NCBI GenBank assembly: GCA_021777755.1
Contig: JAJYDE010000021.1
Location: 1-61,196, forward strand
From: Deltaproteobacteria bacterium
GTDB lineage: Bacteria > Desulfobacterota > Syntrophobacteria > Syntrophobacterales > Syntrophobacteraceae
DNA length: 61,196 nt
Direction of reading: 5' to 3'
The position numbers and the translations under genes are program-made. This document shows positions 9,987-19,008 of this stretch, piece after piece. The first letter of the stretch is position 1. Each line of letters opens with the position of its first letter. The notes below the pieces were generated by a model, which made no database searches, was not told the DNA's origin, and saw only the letters and a list, made by a program, of their open reading frames with translations.

Positions 9987-11915
9987 TCAGCCCTTCTTGA
10001 CCATGTTGAGCGCTCCGCCCTCGATCAGCATGCGGCGCATTCTTTCCGACACGTTCAAAAAGGCTCGTATCCGTTTTCCGTCAACTTCGACCGGAAGTTC
10101 CAAAGCCCCGTCCATGATAGTGCGCCGAATATCCCGATAGACCACGGCGACCCCGGGTTTAAACAAACTGTAGTCATCGGGGTTGGCGAACACCAGCGGA
10201 ACTATGCCGTTGTTGCACAGATTGGCCAGGTGAATGCGGGCAAAGCTTTTGGCCAGCACCGCCCGCACGCCCAGAAACCGCGGAGCCAGAGCCGCGTGTT
10301 CCCGGCTCGAGCCCTGACCGTAGTTTTCTCCACCCACGATGGTCACAGATCCGGCCTCTTCGCATTTGCTGGCAAACTCCTCGTCGAGGATGGAAAACAC
10401 AAAGCGGCTTATGGCCGGGATATTGGATCTTAGCGGCAAAACCCTGCTGCCCGCCGGCATGATGGTATCAGTTGAGATATTATCTCCCACCACCAGCACC
10501 ACCCTGGTTTCAAGAGAGTCGGGCAGGGCTTGGAAAACCGGCAGAGGAGCGATGTTGGGTCCGCGAACGACTTCGGTTTTCCTCAGCTCTTCGGTAGGCT
10601 TCAGAATCGAAAATTCGTCCACCATGTACTCTTCGGGGTCTTCAATTTTGGGGTAGGACATCTCCGCGCCCAACTGGCAGGGGTCGGTTATAACGCCCTT
10701 AAGGGCTGCCGCTGCCACCGTTTCCGGCGAACAAAGATAGACCTGGTCGTCTTTTGTGCCCGAGCGGCCGGGGAAATTTCTGGGCATGGTTCTGAGGCTC
10801 ACCTGGCCGGTTCCCGGCGCCTGTCCCATCCCGATGCAGCCAAGGCATCCCGCTTCGTGTATTCTCGCCCCGGCCCTAAGAAGTGAGAGGACCCCGCCGG
10901 CGGCGGCCACATTTTCGATCACCTGCCGGCTCCCCGGATTGACATTCAGAGCCGTCCAGGGGGCCGCGTGCCTGCCTTCGACTATCCGCGCCACGACCAT
11001 GAGATCGCGAAACGAAGAGTTGACACTGCTGCCGACGATTACCTGATCGACTTTAAGGCCTGCTACTTCACGCACCGGGACCACGTTTCCCGGCGAGCTC
11101 GGTTTGGCTATGAGCGGTTCGAGCTTGGACAGATCGATCTCCTCGTATTCGTCATATTCGGCCGAGGGGTCCGCGCTCAAGGGGATCCAGGCGTCGCCAC
11201 GCCCCTGGGCCCGCAAATAAGCTCTCGTGTTTTCATCGGAGGGGAAAATCGAGGTGGTCGCCCCCAGTTCGGTCCCCATATTGCCGATCGTCTCGCGGTC
11301 GGTGGCCGAAAGGCTCGCCACCCCCGGCCCGTAATACTCGACGATCTTGCCCACACAACCCTTCACGTCGTAGCGCCTGAGCATTTCGAGGATAAGGTCC
11401 TTTGCGCTCACCCAGTCGGGAAATTTTCCGGTAAGCTTTACCCCGAGCACCTTGGGGCATGGCAGGTGGTAAGGGTGCCCGGCCAGGGCCAGGGCGACAT
11501 CGAGGCCGCCCGCGCCTATGCCCAGCACCGAAACTCCGGCCGCCCCCGGCGTGTGACTGTCCGAGCCGATCAAGGTCTTGCCGGGAATACCGAACCTTTC
11601 CATGTGAACCTGGTGGGAGACCCCGTTTCCCGCCGGACTGTAATGGAGCCCGTATCTTGCCGAAGCACTCTGAAGATAGACATGGTCGTCGGCGTTCTTG
11701 CTGTCGGTTTGTATGATATTGTGATCGACATATTGAACCGCGAGTTCGGCCTTTATACTGTCGATTCCAAGGGCCTCGAATTCGAGCATGGCCATGGTTC
11801 CAGTAGCGTCCTGGAGAAGGACCTGGTCTATACGGATGGCGATTTCCCGCCCCGGCACCAGGTTTCCTTCGATCAGGTGGGCTTCGAGTATCTTGTGGGT
11901 CAAATTCTTGGACAC
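9987..11915 (-). CDS. acn: Aconitate hydratase
   Basis: Isomerises citrate to isocitrate with a [4Fe-4S] cluster. About 642 residues, shorter than AcnA or AcnB (about 870-890) and matching the compact aconitase seen in deltaproteobacteria. Motifs: DSHTPGAAGV near residue 150, cluster cysteines in the GCLGCIGMGQAP region plus an upstream Cys, and the C-terminal swivel domain with GGENYGQGSSREHAAL. The GTG at 11915 is chosen because GAGGA precedes it at ideal spacing; the frame stays open 11 codons further. First gene of the acn-gltA-sdhA-sdhB run. A 3-isopropylmalate dehydratase role is unlikely because both domains are fused. Confidence 0.9.
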   Translation of the reverse strand: MSKNLTHKILEAHLIEGNLVPGREIAIRIDQVLLQDATGTMAMLEFEALGIDSIKAELAVQYVDHNIIQTDSKNADDHVYLQSASARYGLHYSPAGNGVSHQVHMERFGIPGKTLIGSDSHTPGAAGVSVLGIGAGGLDVALALAGHPYHLPCPKVLGVKLTGKFPDWVSAKDLILEMLRRYDVKGCVGKIVEYYGPGVASLSATDRETIGNMGTELGATTSIFPSDENTRAYLRAQGRGDAWIPLSADPSAEYDEYEEIDLSKLEPLIAKPSSPGNVVPVREVAGLKVDQVIVGSSVNSSFRDLMVVARIVEGRHAAPWTALNVNPGSRQVIENVAAAGGVLSLLRAGARIHEAGCLGCIGMGQAPGTGQVSLRTMPRNFPGRSGTKDDQVYLCSPETVAAAALKGVITDPCQLGAEMSYPKIEDPEEYMVDEFSILKPTEELRKTEVVRGPNIAPLPVFQALPDSLETRVVLVVGDNISTDTIMPAGSRVLPLRSNIPAISRFVFSILDEEFASKCEEAGSVTIVGGENYGQGSSREHAALAPRFLGVRAVLAKSFARIHLANLCNNGIVPLVFANPDDYSLFKPGVAVVYRDIRRTIMDGALELPVEVDGKRIRAFLNVSERMRRMLIEGGALNMVKKG

Positions 11916-12264
11916 CGCTTCCTCCTGCGCCTGCTCCAGCCCGCCCATTCTTCGTGGCTGCGCGGCTTCCTACGAGTTCATCGAGCAATTCGAGTTGATC
12001 GATCGGCCCCGGGATGGCTCTCCGATCGCGCGTAGGACCCGTTTTCAAAGCTTTTCCGCAAACGGCCGGATTTCGGGGCGAACTGCGGCCCCACGCGGTC
12101 CACAGCCCCGCTAAAAACTAAGGGTATGGCCTGATAAAGTCAATTGCCGATTAGTGACCGAAGTAGACCCGGGACTGTAAAGAAAAAGGAAAGGGACCGC
12201 AGTCGATCCATTTTGCACTGACAGCCCCTTCCGAATGTCATATCGAAAGAGCGGACGTGGATAT
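11916..12264. other. Intergenic region between HU gene and acn
   Basis: About 350 bases without a supported gene. On the minus strand TTGACT at 12138-12143 is followed after 17 bases by TAGTTT at 12115-12120, a weak match that could drive the acn operon. No convincing terminator was seen behind the HU gene. Confidence 0.3.
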
Positions 12265-12537
12265 CTACTTGACTTTTTCGCTGAGGGTCTTGCCAGCCTT
12301 GAACTTGACAACTTTTGAAGCAGGGATTTTGATTTTTTCGCCGGTCCGGGGATTACGCCCTTCGCGCTGGGACCTCTCACCGATGCTGAAAGTGCCGAAA
12401 CCAACCAGGGTGATCTTGTCGCCATCCGCCAAGGCGGTGGAAACCGCGGAAACGAAGCCGTCAACGGCCTTTTCGGCCTGAATTTTCGTTATCCCGCCTT
12501 CGTTCGCAATCTTGCCAACCAATTCGGCTTTCGTCAT
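12265..12537 (-). CDS. hup: DNA-binding protein HU
   Basis: Ninety-residue nucleoid protein that bends and compacts DNA as a dimer. Canonical from end to end: N-terminal [11 protein letters not shown] helix pair, VGFGTF beta turn, and the DNA-minor-groove arm with [16 protein letters not shown] strong GAGGAGGAAAG ribosome site precedes the ATG. It has its own promoter about 190 bases upstream, so the message carries a long leader. HU and IHF share this fold; the arm sequence and absence of IHF-specific features favour HU. Confidence 0.95.
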   Translation of the reverse strand: MTKAELVGKIANEGGITKIQAEKAVDGFVSAVSTALADGDKITLVGFGTFSIGERSQREGRNPRTGEKIKIPASKVVKFKAGKTLSEKVK

Positions 12538-12865
12538 TTCTTTCCTCCTCGAAAGTATTAAGTAATAAAAGAACCTCCTCCTTAACTGCCCTCCCCGAAT
12601 CGCCTGTTCTTCATACCTCCTTTGATCAAAAAAAGTGTCTTTACAAGCCCGTTAAACCAGTCGATTTGTCGCCCCTTCGGGCGAACATCCACGCGACCCG
12701 CATCCACACACGTTTTAGCTAAGTTAGGTTCTTATATCTGGAAAAATTCATTTGTCCATAAAAATCGCCTGCGGGAGCAAGAAAAAATGGCGCTGACGCC
12801 TGTTCAGGGACAATATGGCCGGAAAATGAAAAGCGCAAGAGAAATGTTTCCTGGCCGGGCATCGC
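12538..12865. other. HU leader region
   Basis: This 328-base spacer between the HU start and the end of the RelA/SpoT gene holds the HU promoter (12731-12758) and, on the minus strand, a roughly 185-nt untranslated leader. The leader contains a stable GC hairpin at 12668-12686 (arms around a GAAG tetraloop) and two further AGGAGG-like purine runs. No gene was found. Confidence 0.45.
12731..12758 (-). promoter_or_regulatory. Sigma-70 promoter of the HU gene
   Basis: Minus strand: -35 TGGACA (12753-12758), 16-base spacer, -10 TATAAG (12731-12736). Five of six matches in each hexamer. Predicted transcript start near 12724, about 187 bases before the HU ATG. Confidence 0.55.
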
Positions 12866-15022
12866 TCATTCCATGGATCTTTGAACTCTGTAGACGCCTC
12901 TTTCGCTTTTGAGGGCCGACATGACCCGCTGCAGATGCTTTGAATCCTTGACCTCGATTCTCAGGTGACAAACGCTCGAGGTGTCCGCATGACGATCCAC
13001 CCGCAGAGTCATGACATTCACGTCCATATGACCCAGCACCGCGTTCAGGGCGGCAAGCACGTCCCTTTCCCCCGAATAGACAACCCGGATATCCACCGGA
13101 AAAAGCAGCTCTTTTCCCGAATTCCACTGGACGTCTATTCTTCTTCCCTCGGCGTTTCCCCGCTGAAGGTTCCTGCAAGAGGCCCGGTGCACCGTAATCC
13201 CCCGCCCCCTGGTGATGTAGCCCATCACCGGTTCACCCGGAACAGGGTTGCAACACTGGGCCATTCTGATGAGAATGTTATCGAGTCCATCGACCTTTAT
13301 GCCCTCATCTGAAACGGGGGGCTTTTCCTTTTTTACCACCTCCTCCCTGGGATGTTCGACTTCGGGGGGAAGTGCGGCAAGTTTTCCGATGACCTGATTG
13401 GGGGTGATCTTGTGATAGCCGATGCCCGCCAGCAGATCATCGACGCTTTTGAGGGAAAATCCTTTGGCCGCTTCGGCCAGTTCGGTCGAATTGAGATAAT
13501 TGTTGAAATTGAGGCCCTTTTTCCTGAATTCCCTTTCGCAGATCTCCCTGCCACAAGAGATGGACCGCTCCCGTTCCTCGGTTTTGAACCAGTGCCTGAT
13601 GCGGTTTAGCGCCTTGGTGGATTTGACCTGTTTCAGCCAGTCTTTACTGGGCCTGTGACTGGCAGAGGTAAGCACTTCGACCGTGTCCGCGTTTTGGAGT
13701 TCATGGCGAAGGGGAACGAGTTTTCCGTTCACCCTGGCGCCCACACATCGATTGCCCACCTCGGTATGGACCTCGTAGGCGAAATCAACCGGAGTGGCCC
13801 CCTTCGGGAAAGCCTTGACATCTCCGGCGGGAGTGAAAACATAGACTTCATCGGGGTAAAAATCGACCTTGAGGGCTTCGATGACCGCTTTGTGATCGCC
13901 CTTGCCTCCCGCCAGGTCGCGGCCAAGTTCCATTACCTGGCGGAACCAGGAAAAGCGCCGGGTTTCGGCCTGATCGACCTGGCTGACCGGTTTTCCCTCC
14001 TTGTACATCCAGTGGGCCGCTATGCCCTCATCGGCCACCCGGTCCATCTCCCGGGTGCGGATCTGGACTTCCATGCGTTCCCCGTAAGGACCGATGACGG
14101 TCGTGTGAAGCGACTGGTACATGTTGTTTTTGGGCCTTGAGATGTAATCTTTGTACCTTCCGTCCACGGGCTCCCAAAGCGCATGAATGAGGGCCAGGGT
14201 CTCATAGCACGATTTCACCGAGTCCACGATCGCCCGGAAGGCTATCAGGTCGTAGATGCGCGTCAAATCGAGTTTCTGACGTTCCATTTTGAGGTAGATG
14301 GAGTAGATGTGTTTGGGACGCCCGTAGATGCGGCCATTGATGCCGAACTCGCCCATCCGCTCCTTGAGGAGCTGCTCGACTTCCTTGATATATCGGAGCC
14401 TGTCCTCCTGGTTTTTGGCAAGTCCGGCTTCTATCCGCGCATAGGCATCGGGATAGAGGCACTTGAAGGAGAAGTTTTCAAGCTCCTGCTTCATCCAGTC
14501 GATTCCGAGCCTTCCGGCGAGAGGGGCATAGATGTCGAGGGTTTCACGGGCAAGGCCCGAGCCGGAGCGATCCCCGCCGCAAAGCGTTCCCCCGATGCCG
14601 TCCAGACGATCGGCAAGCTTTACAAGAACCACCCGGACGTCACTGGAGATGGCCATGATCATCTTGCGGATGTACTCGGCCTGGCGCTCCTGGCGATTAC
14701 TGTAGGCTATCTGGGTGAGTCGGGCCACGCCCTGCACGATCCGGCAGACATCGGGGCCGAACATCTCGACGAGTTCTTCGGCCGTGGCGTATTGCTTTTC
14801 GAGCGAATCATGGAGCAGCCCCGCGGAGATACTTTCTTCGTCAAGGCGCATTTTTACAAGAATGGCCCCGATGGCCAGCGGATGAGACAAATAGGGCCCG
14901 TCGCCGCCAATTTTTTTGTCCCGGTAGGCCTTGGAGACAAAAACATAGGCTTTTTCCAGAAGCTGTGTGTTTGCCTGCGGCATGTAAGCCAAAATGGCAT
15001 CTATCAATTCATAGAAACGCAC
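12866..15022 (-). CDS. RelA/SpoT family (p)ppGpp synthetase with degenerate hydrolase site
   Basis: Long RSH stringent-response enzyme, 718 residues. Order: HD hydrolase-like domain (about 20-180), synthetase domain (about 220-340, with YKDYISRPKNNMYQSLHTT and EVQIRT), TGS (about 385-450), zinc-finger-like/helical region with QCCNPVPG, and C-terminal ACT. The synthetase core looks intact. The HD domain keeps His47, His71-Asp72 and Glu75, but the next acidic residue is Lys76 and the segment usually reading RLHN is RLDG (Gly142), so two residues generally needed for (p)ppGpp hydrolysis are lost. It is therefore probably synthetase-only. It begins one base after the ispG stop, so the two are co-transcribed. 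Confidence 0.88.
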   Translation of the reverse strand: MRFYELIDAILAYMPQANTQLLEKAYVFVSKAYRDKKIGGDGPYLSHPLAIGAILVKMRLDEESISAGLLHDSLEKQYATAEELVEMFGPDVCRIVQGVARLTQIAYSNRQERQAEYIRKMIMAISSDVRVVLVKLADRLDGIGGTLCGGDRSGSGLARETLDIYAPLAGRLGIDWMKQELENFSFKCLYPDAYARIEAGLAKNQEDRLRYIKEVEQLLKERMGEFGINGRIYGRPKHIYSIYLKMERQKLDLTRIYDLIAFRAIVDSVKSCYETLALIHALWEPVDGRYKDYISRPKNNMYQSLHTTVIGPYGERMEVQIRTREMDRVADEGIAAHWMYKEGKPVSQVDQAETRRFSWFRQVMELGRDLAGGKGDHKAVIEALKVDFYPDEVYVFTPAGDVKAFPKGATPVDFAYEVHTEVGNRCVGARVNGKLVPLRHELQNADTVEVLTSASHRPSKDWLKQVKSTKALNRIRHWFKTEERERSISCGREICEREFRKKGLNFNNYLNSTELAEAAKGFSLKSVDDLLAGIGYHKITPNQVIGKLAALPPEVEHPREEVVKKEKPPVSDEGIKVDGLDNILIRMAQCCNPVPGEPVMGYITRGRGITVHRASCRNLQRGNAEGRRIDVQWNSGKELLFPVDIRVVYSGERDVLAALNAVLGHMDVNVMTLRVDRHADTSSVCHLRIEVKDSKHLQRVMSALKSERGVYRVQRSME

Positions 15023-15023
15023 A

Positions 15024-16169
15024 CTAACGCCTCTCGATCTTTTCTCCCGTCATAAGTTCGACCTCGGATAAGAGCCTTTCGAGCAGTTGAGTTTCGGCAA
15101 CCTTTTCCACCCGGCTGCCCTTTTTAAAAAGGATCCCCAGACCTCTGCCTCCGGCAATGCCCACATCGGCCTCCCTGGCTTCCCCCGGCCCGTTCACCAC
15201 GCATCCCATCACGGCAACCTTAAGAGGGGTCTTCACCTTTTTCAACAAGGTCTCGGCCCGCTCCACCATCGAAATCAGATCGATTTCAGTGCGTCCGCAG
15301 GTGGGACAACTCACCAGTTCCACCCCCCTTTGACGCAGCTTGAGAGCCCTCAGGATGGACCAGGCCACAAACATCTCCTCTTCGGGCGGCGCGGTAAGCG
15401 AGACCCGAAGAGTATCGCCGATCCCTTCGAGAAGCAAAAGACCTATACCCAGGGCCGATTTCACGGCCCCGCTCACCACCGTGCCCGCCTCGGTCACTCC
15501 CAGGTGAAAGGGACAGTCGGTCTTATCGGCCAAGAGCCTGTAGGAACTGATCGTTGTAAGCACATCGCTCGATTTTAGCGAAACCTTGATGAGACCGAAG
15601 TCGTTATCTTCAAAAAACCTTATGTGCCGAAGAGCGCTCTCCACCATGGCCTCGGGGGTCGGATGGCCGTATTTGGCCAAAAGGTCCTTTTCCACCGAAC
15701 CGCTGTTGACCCCGATACGCACCGGGACCTCGCGCTCTTTTGCAACCTCGATGACTTTTATAAGCTTTTCCGGGCCGCCGATATTGCCGGGGTTGATGCG
15801 AATCGCGTCGGCCCCGGCCAGCATGGAGCCTATGGCCAGGCGAAAATCGAAGTGGATGTCGGCTATAACGGGTATGCGCACAGACTTTTTTATCCGCCCC
15901 AGGCTCTCGACAGCCTCCTCGTCGGGAACGGCGACTCTTACGAGTTCACAGCCCGCCTCCCGCAGCCTTTCGATCTGGGCGACCGTGGAAGGGCAGTCGC
16001 GCGTATCCGTGTTGGTCATCGACTGGACGCAAACAGGCGCGTCCCCGCCAATGGGAACATCGCCTATGCGGATTTGCCTGCTCTTGCGACGCTTGTTTTC
16101 CAAAATCAGCCCCCCTGCTTGGTCAAAAACGATACGATTCATAGTTATTTTAAAAAAATCCCGGCGCAT
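15024..16169 (-). CDS. ispG: 4-hydroxy-3-methylbut-2-en-1-yl diphosphate synthase
   Basis: Penultimate enzyme of the MEP isoprenoid pathway; reduces MEcPP to HMBPP using a [4Fe-4S] cluster. About 381 residues. Signature parts: VQSMTNTDTRD at the TIM-barrel start, and the cluster ligands in SCPTCGRTE and CVVNGPGE near the C-terminus. Start is uncertain: ATG at 16169 with a weak GGTG upstream is chosen; TTG at 16175 or ATG at 16142 are alternatives, the last giving an N-terminus closer to the family norm. Upstream gene of a two-gene unit with the RelA/SpoT gene. Confidence 0.93.
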   Translation of the reverse strand: MRRDFFKITMNRIVFDQAGGLILENKRRKSRQIRIGDVPIGGDAPVCVQSMTNTDTRDCPSTVAQIERLREAGCELVRVAVPDEEAVESLGRIKKSVRIPVIADIHFDFRLAIGSMLAGADAIRINPGNIGGPEKLIKVIEVAKEREVPVRIGVNSGSVEKDLLAKYGHPTPEAMVESALRHIRFFEDNDFGLIKVSLKSSDVLTTISSYRLLADKTDCPFHLGVTEAGTVVSGAVKSALGIGLLLLEGIGDTLRVSLTAPPEEEMFVAWSILRALKLRQRGVELVSCPTCGRTEIDLISMVERAETLLKKVKTPLKVAVMGCVVNGPGEAREADVGIAGGRGLGILFKKGSRVEKVAETQLLERLLSEVELMTGEKIERR

Positions 16170-16380
16170 TTCCAATCACCGGAAACCGGGACAAAGGATT
16201 CAATCACATTTTGCCCGGGTTGCCGCGACCACCCGAACCACGGCCCGAAAACACGGAGTTGGGTGTTTAATATGTACCCGAAATGATGTAAATGGAAGAA
16301 TCAATCGCGCAGACTCGGCCCACGGGCGAGCGAAATATTTTCCCACTGTCCCGGATCAAACTCGAAGAGGATCCAGCTTG

Positions 16381-17844
16381 ATGCAAATTCTTTTTTGCAC
16401 TTCCGAAGCAAGCCCCTTTGCAAAGACGGGGGGTCTTGCCGATGTGGCCGGCTCACTGCCCGAGGCACTCCATGAGATGGGCTGCGACGTGAGGATTTTC
16501 ATGCCCCTCTACCGGTGCGTGCGTGAAATGTCTTTTGCCCTGGAGCCCCTTGGCAAGGGGGCCACAATCGCAATAGGGGCCCACGACTATCATGTCAATC
16601 TGTGGCAAAGACGCACCCCGTCGGGCATCCCGGTCTATTTTTTGGAAAAGGACGAATTCTACGACAGATCCTTTCTTTACGGCACACCGGTCCGAGGCGA
16701 CTACGAAGACAACGCCGAAAGGTTCATCGCTTTCAGCCTCTCGGTCCGGCATGTGTGCGAGGCGGCGGGCTGGTTTCCATCAATTTTCCATTTGCACGAC
16801 TGGCAAACCGGGCTGGTAGCCCCCCATTTCAAGACCAACTGGCGCTATGATCCACGGTTCGCCCGCTCGGCCACCGTATTCACAATCCACAACATTGCCT
16901 ACCAGGGGGTGTTTCCGGCCGGATTTTTCCCCCTGCTAAACCTGCCCCCGAGCGAGTGGTCCTTCCAGGGAATCGAATACTGGGGGCAATGCAATTTTCT
17001 AAAAGCCGGCATCACCTACAGCGATTTCATCACGACCGTCAGTCCGCGCTATGCCCGGGAAATTACCACGGGCGATTTCGGCTTCGGACTCGAAGGGGTC
17101 CTCAAGGAGCGCGCCAAGAGCCTCAGCGGCATACTCAACGGGATCGACACGAAACTGTGGGACCCCCGCACCGATCGCTACCTGCCGTCCAATTACGGCA
17201 GCTACGAGCTTAGCGGAAAAAAAACATGCAAAGCGGCCCTGTGCAAACTGGCCGGCTTTGCCCGCGATTGCCGGGAGTTTCCGCTAATCGGCATGATCGG
17301 CCGTCTTGCCGCCCAAAAAGGCTTCGACCTGCTCGAAAAAATTGTGCCCGAACTGATGAAACTCGAGGTCAACCTGGTGATTTTGGGCACCGGAGATGCG
17401 TGGATCGAAGAGAGCCTTCGAGCCATGCAAAGCCGATTTGCCGACCGGCTCAAACTCGCCGACCGCTACGACGAGCAAATGGCGCACCTGATCGAGGCGG
17501 GGGCCGATATTTTTCTCATGCCCTCGCGCTACGAGCCCTGCGGGCTGAACCAGATGTACAGCCTGCGCTACGGGACCATCCCGGTGGTTCACGCCACCGG
17601 CGGGCTGGATGATTCGGTAATCGACGTGTTGCGCCACCCCGATTCCGGGACGGGCTTCAAATTCTACGAGTACACGCCCCGAAGCTTTCTGGAAAAGATA
17701 AAATCGGCTCTGAAGCTCTTTGGAGACCGCGCCAAATGGGAAGAAATCCAAAGGCGGGCCATGGCCCGGGATTTTTCCTGGGCCATGTCCGCAAAACAGT
17801 ACCTGGGGGTCTACGACAAGGTGATCGCCCAAAGACGGCTCTAA
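16381..17844 (+). CDS. glgA: Glycogen synthase (ADP-glucose type)
   Basis: Elongates alpha-1,4-glucan from ADP-glucose; GT5 family, GT-B fold, 487 residues. The N-terminus contains the substrate-binding KTGGLADV motif (Lys15), the C-terminal half has MIGRLAAQKGFDL and the nucleotide-binding PSRYEPCGLNQM segment. The frame is open far upstream, but the ATG at 16381 with GAGGA nine bases before it matches the family N-terminus. It converges on the rpoH gene; the two stop codons overlap. No other glg gene is in the window. Supplies the glucan that TreY would act on. Confidence 0.93.
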   Translation: MQILFCTSEASPFAKTGGLADVAGSLPEALHEMGCDVRIFMPLYRCVREMSFALEPLGKGATIAIGAHDYHVNLWQRRTPSGIPVYFLEKDEFYDRSFLYGTPVRGDYEDNAERFIAFSLSVRHVCEAAGWFPSIFHLHDWQTGLVAPHFKTNWRYDPRFARSATVFTIHNIAYQGVFPAGFFPLLNLPPSEWSFQGIEYWGQCNFLKAGITYSDFITTVSPRYAREITTGDFGFGLEGVLKERAKSLSGILNGIDTKLWDPRTDRYLPSNYGSYELSGKKTCKAALCKLAGFARDCREFPLIGMIGRLAAQKGFDLLEKIVPELMKLEVNLVILGTGDAWIEESLRAMQSRFADRLKLADRYDEQMAHLIEAGADIFLMPSRYEPCGLNQMYSLRYGTIPVVHATGGLDDSVIDVLRHPDSGTGFKFYEYTPRSFLEKIKSALKLFGDRAKWEEIQRRAMARDFSWAMSAKQYLGVYDKVIAQRRL

Positions 17845-18818
17845 ATTTCCACCATGCTTTCCTGCAAGAGTTCGATGTCGGCTATCTCCTCTTCGAGGTA
17901 GGCCTTGAGCTTTTTTTTGAGCCTGCTTTCGATCTGGCGCACCCGCTCGCGGCTGATTCCGAACTTGTCGCCTATTTCCTGCAGCGTCATGGGTTCTTCG
18001 GTAAGAAGCCTCCTGTCGAATATCACGGCCTCCTTGCCCTTGAGCTGCTCTTTGAAAAGCATGAGCTTGTCATGCAGGATGGTTTTGGCCTCCTGGTCGG
18101 CTATCTGATCGTCAACGGGCAGATCGTCGGAAGGCAGAAAGGACTTGTGCGTATCCTCCGAGTCTTCCTTCAAGGGGCTGTCGAGCGAGATCTCCCAACT
18201 GTTGAGCCTCTGGTCCATTTCGATTATCTCGGACTCTTTCACATCGAGGCGGCGGCTGAGCAGTTTGGGGGAAGCTTCGATCCCCTGGGCCTCAAGCCTT
18301 TCCTTTTCCTTTCGAAGGTTGAAAAAAAGCTTTCTCTGCGCCTGGGTGGTACCGATTTTGACCAGCTTCCAGTTGTCCATGATGAACTTGATAATGTAGG
18401 CCTTGATCCAGAAGGATGCATAGTAAGAAAATTTGTATCCCCGGTAGGGATCGAATTTTTTTACCGCCTGCATAAGTCCCACATTGCCTTCCTGGATCAA
18501 ATCCATGAGGTTTTGCATCCAGTATCGCTGAAAATCCATGGCGATTTTCACCACCAGCCTCAGATTGGCGGTAATCAGCTTATAGGCCGAATCGATATCG
18601 CCCTTTTCACGATAGCGAATCGCCAGCTCCATTTCAGCTTCCCGGCTAAGGAGCGGATAGCGCTTGATTTCGTCGAGGTAGAGACGAAACGGGTCGAAGG
18701 AAACCGGCTGATGCCTGTCCGAGTTGTTGCCCGAACCAACTCCTTCGCTTTTGCGTTCGTCTCCGGAATCTTTCCTCTCAACGGCTGAAGACTTTTTTGC
18801 TTTAACTTTTTTAGGCAT
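17841..18818 (-). CDS. rpoH: RNA polymerase sigma-32 (heat-shock) factor
   Basis: Alternative sigma factor, 325 residues. After a charged, low-complexity N-terminus of about 38 residues come regions 2 (NLMDLIQEGNVGLMQAV, SYYASFWIKAYI), 3 and 4 (ISRERVRQIESRLKKKL). The QRKLFFNLRK segment is the RpoH box that distinguishes sigma-32 from RpoD. Its message starts at an extended -10 promoter and has a short hairpin (GGCTC/GAGCC near 18855-18875) in the leader, which could in principle be a thermosensor as in enterobacteria; that is speculation. The stop overlaps the glgA stop from the opposite strand. Confidence 0.92.
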   Translation of the reverse strand: MPKKVKAKKSSAVERKDSGDERKSEGVGSGNNSDRHQPVSFDPFRLYLDEIKRYPLLSREAEMELAIRYREKGDIDSAYKLITANLRLVVKIAMDFQRYWMQNLMDLIQEGNVGLMQAVKKFDPYRGYKFSYYASFWIKAYIIKFIMDNWKLVKIGTTQAQRKLFFNLRKEKERLEAQGIEASPKLLSRRLDVKESEIIEMDQRLNSWEISLDSPLKEDSEDTHKSFLPSDDLPVDDQIADQEAKTILHDKLMLFKEQLKGKEAVIFDRRLLTEEPMTLQEIGDKFGISRERVRQIESRLKKKLKAYLEEEIADIELLQESMVEI

Positions 18819-18893
18819 AAATCCATCATCCCTGTGAAGGCGGGAAAAGAATTATGGCGGCTCGCCAGAGCCATTTGCTTACACCTGATGCAT

Positions 18894-18920
18894 ATTATAA
18901 CATGAGCGGCCGCGATGCAA
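18894..18920 (-). promoter_or_regulatory. Extended -10 promoter of rpoH
   Basis: Minus strand TATAAT (18894-18899) is a perfect -10 with the upstream TGn extension; TTGCAT at 18915-18920 stands 15 bases before it as a poor -35. Start predicted near 18887, about 70 bases before the rpoH ATG. Confidence 0.5.
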
Positions 18921-18937
18921 TTTTTTCCTCGGAATGC

Positions 18938-18966
18938 TTGATTTTTCCACACCTTTTCATTATATA
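18938..18966 (+). promoter_or_regulatory. Sigma-70 promoter of hisC-cmk
   Basis: TTGATT (18938-18943), 17-base spacer, TATATA (18961-18966). It diverges from the rpoH promoter within a 190-base spacer. Predicted start near 18973, about 36 bases before the hisC ATG. Confidence 0.5.
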
Positions 18967-19008
18967 ACGGCAGCAAAAAAATAAGAAGGGACATCGACCC
19001 GCACGCTT

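Noticed and set aside
12582-12614. Ten-codon leader peptide (ATG to TAA) in the HU leader with an adjoining AGGAGGT
   Set aside because: The Shine-Dalgarno sequence touches the ATG with no spacing, so initiation there is unlikely.
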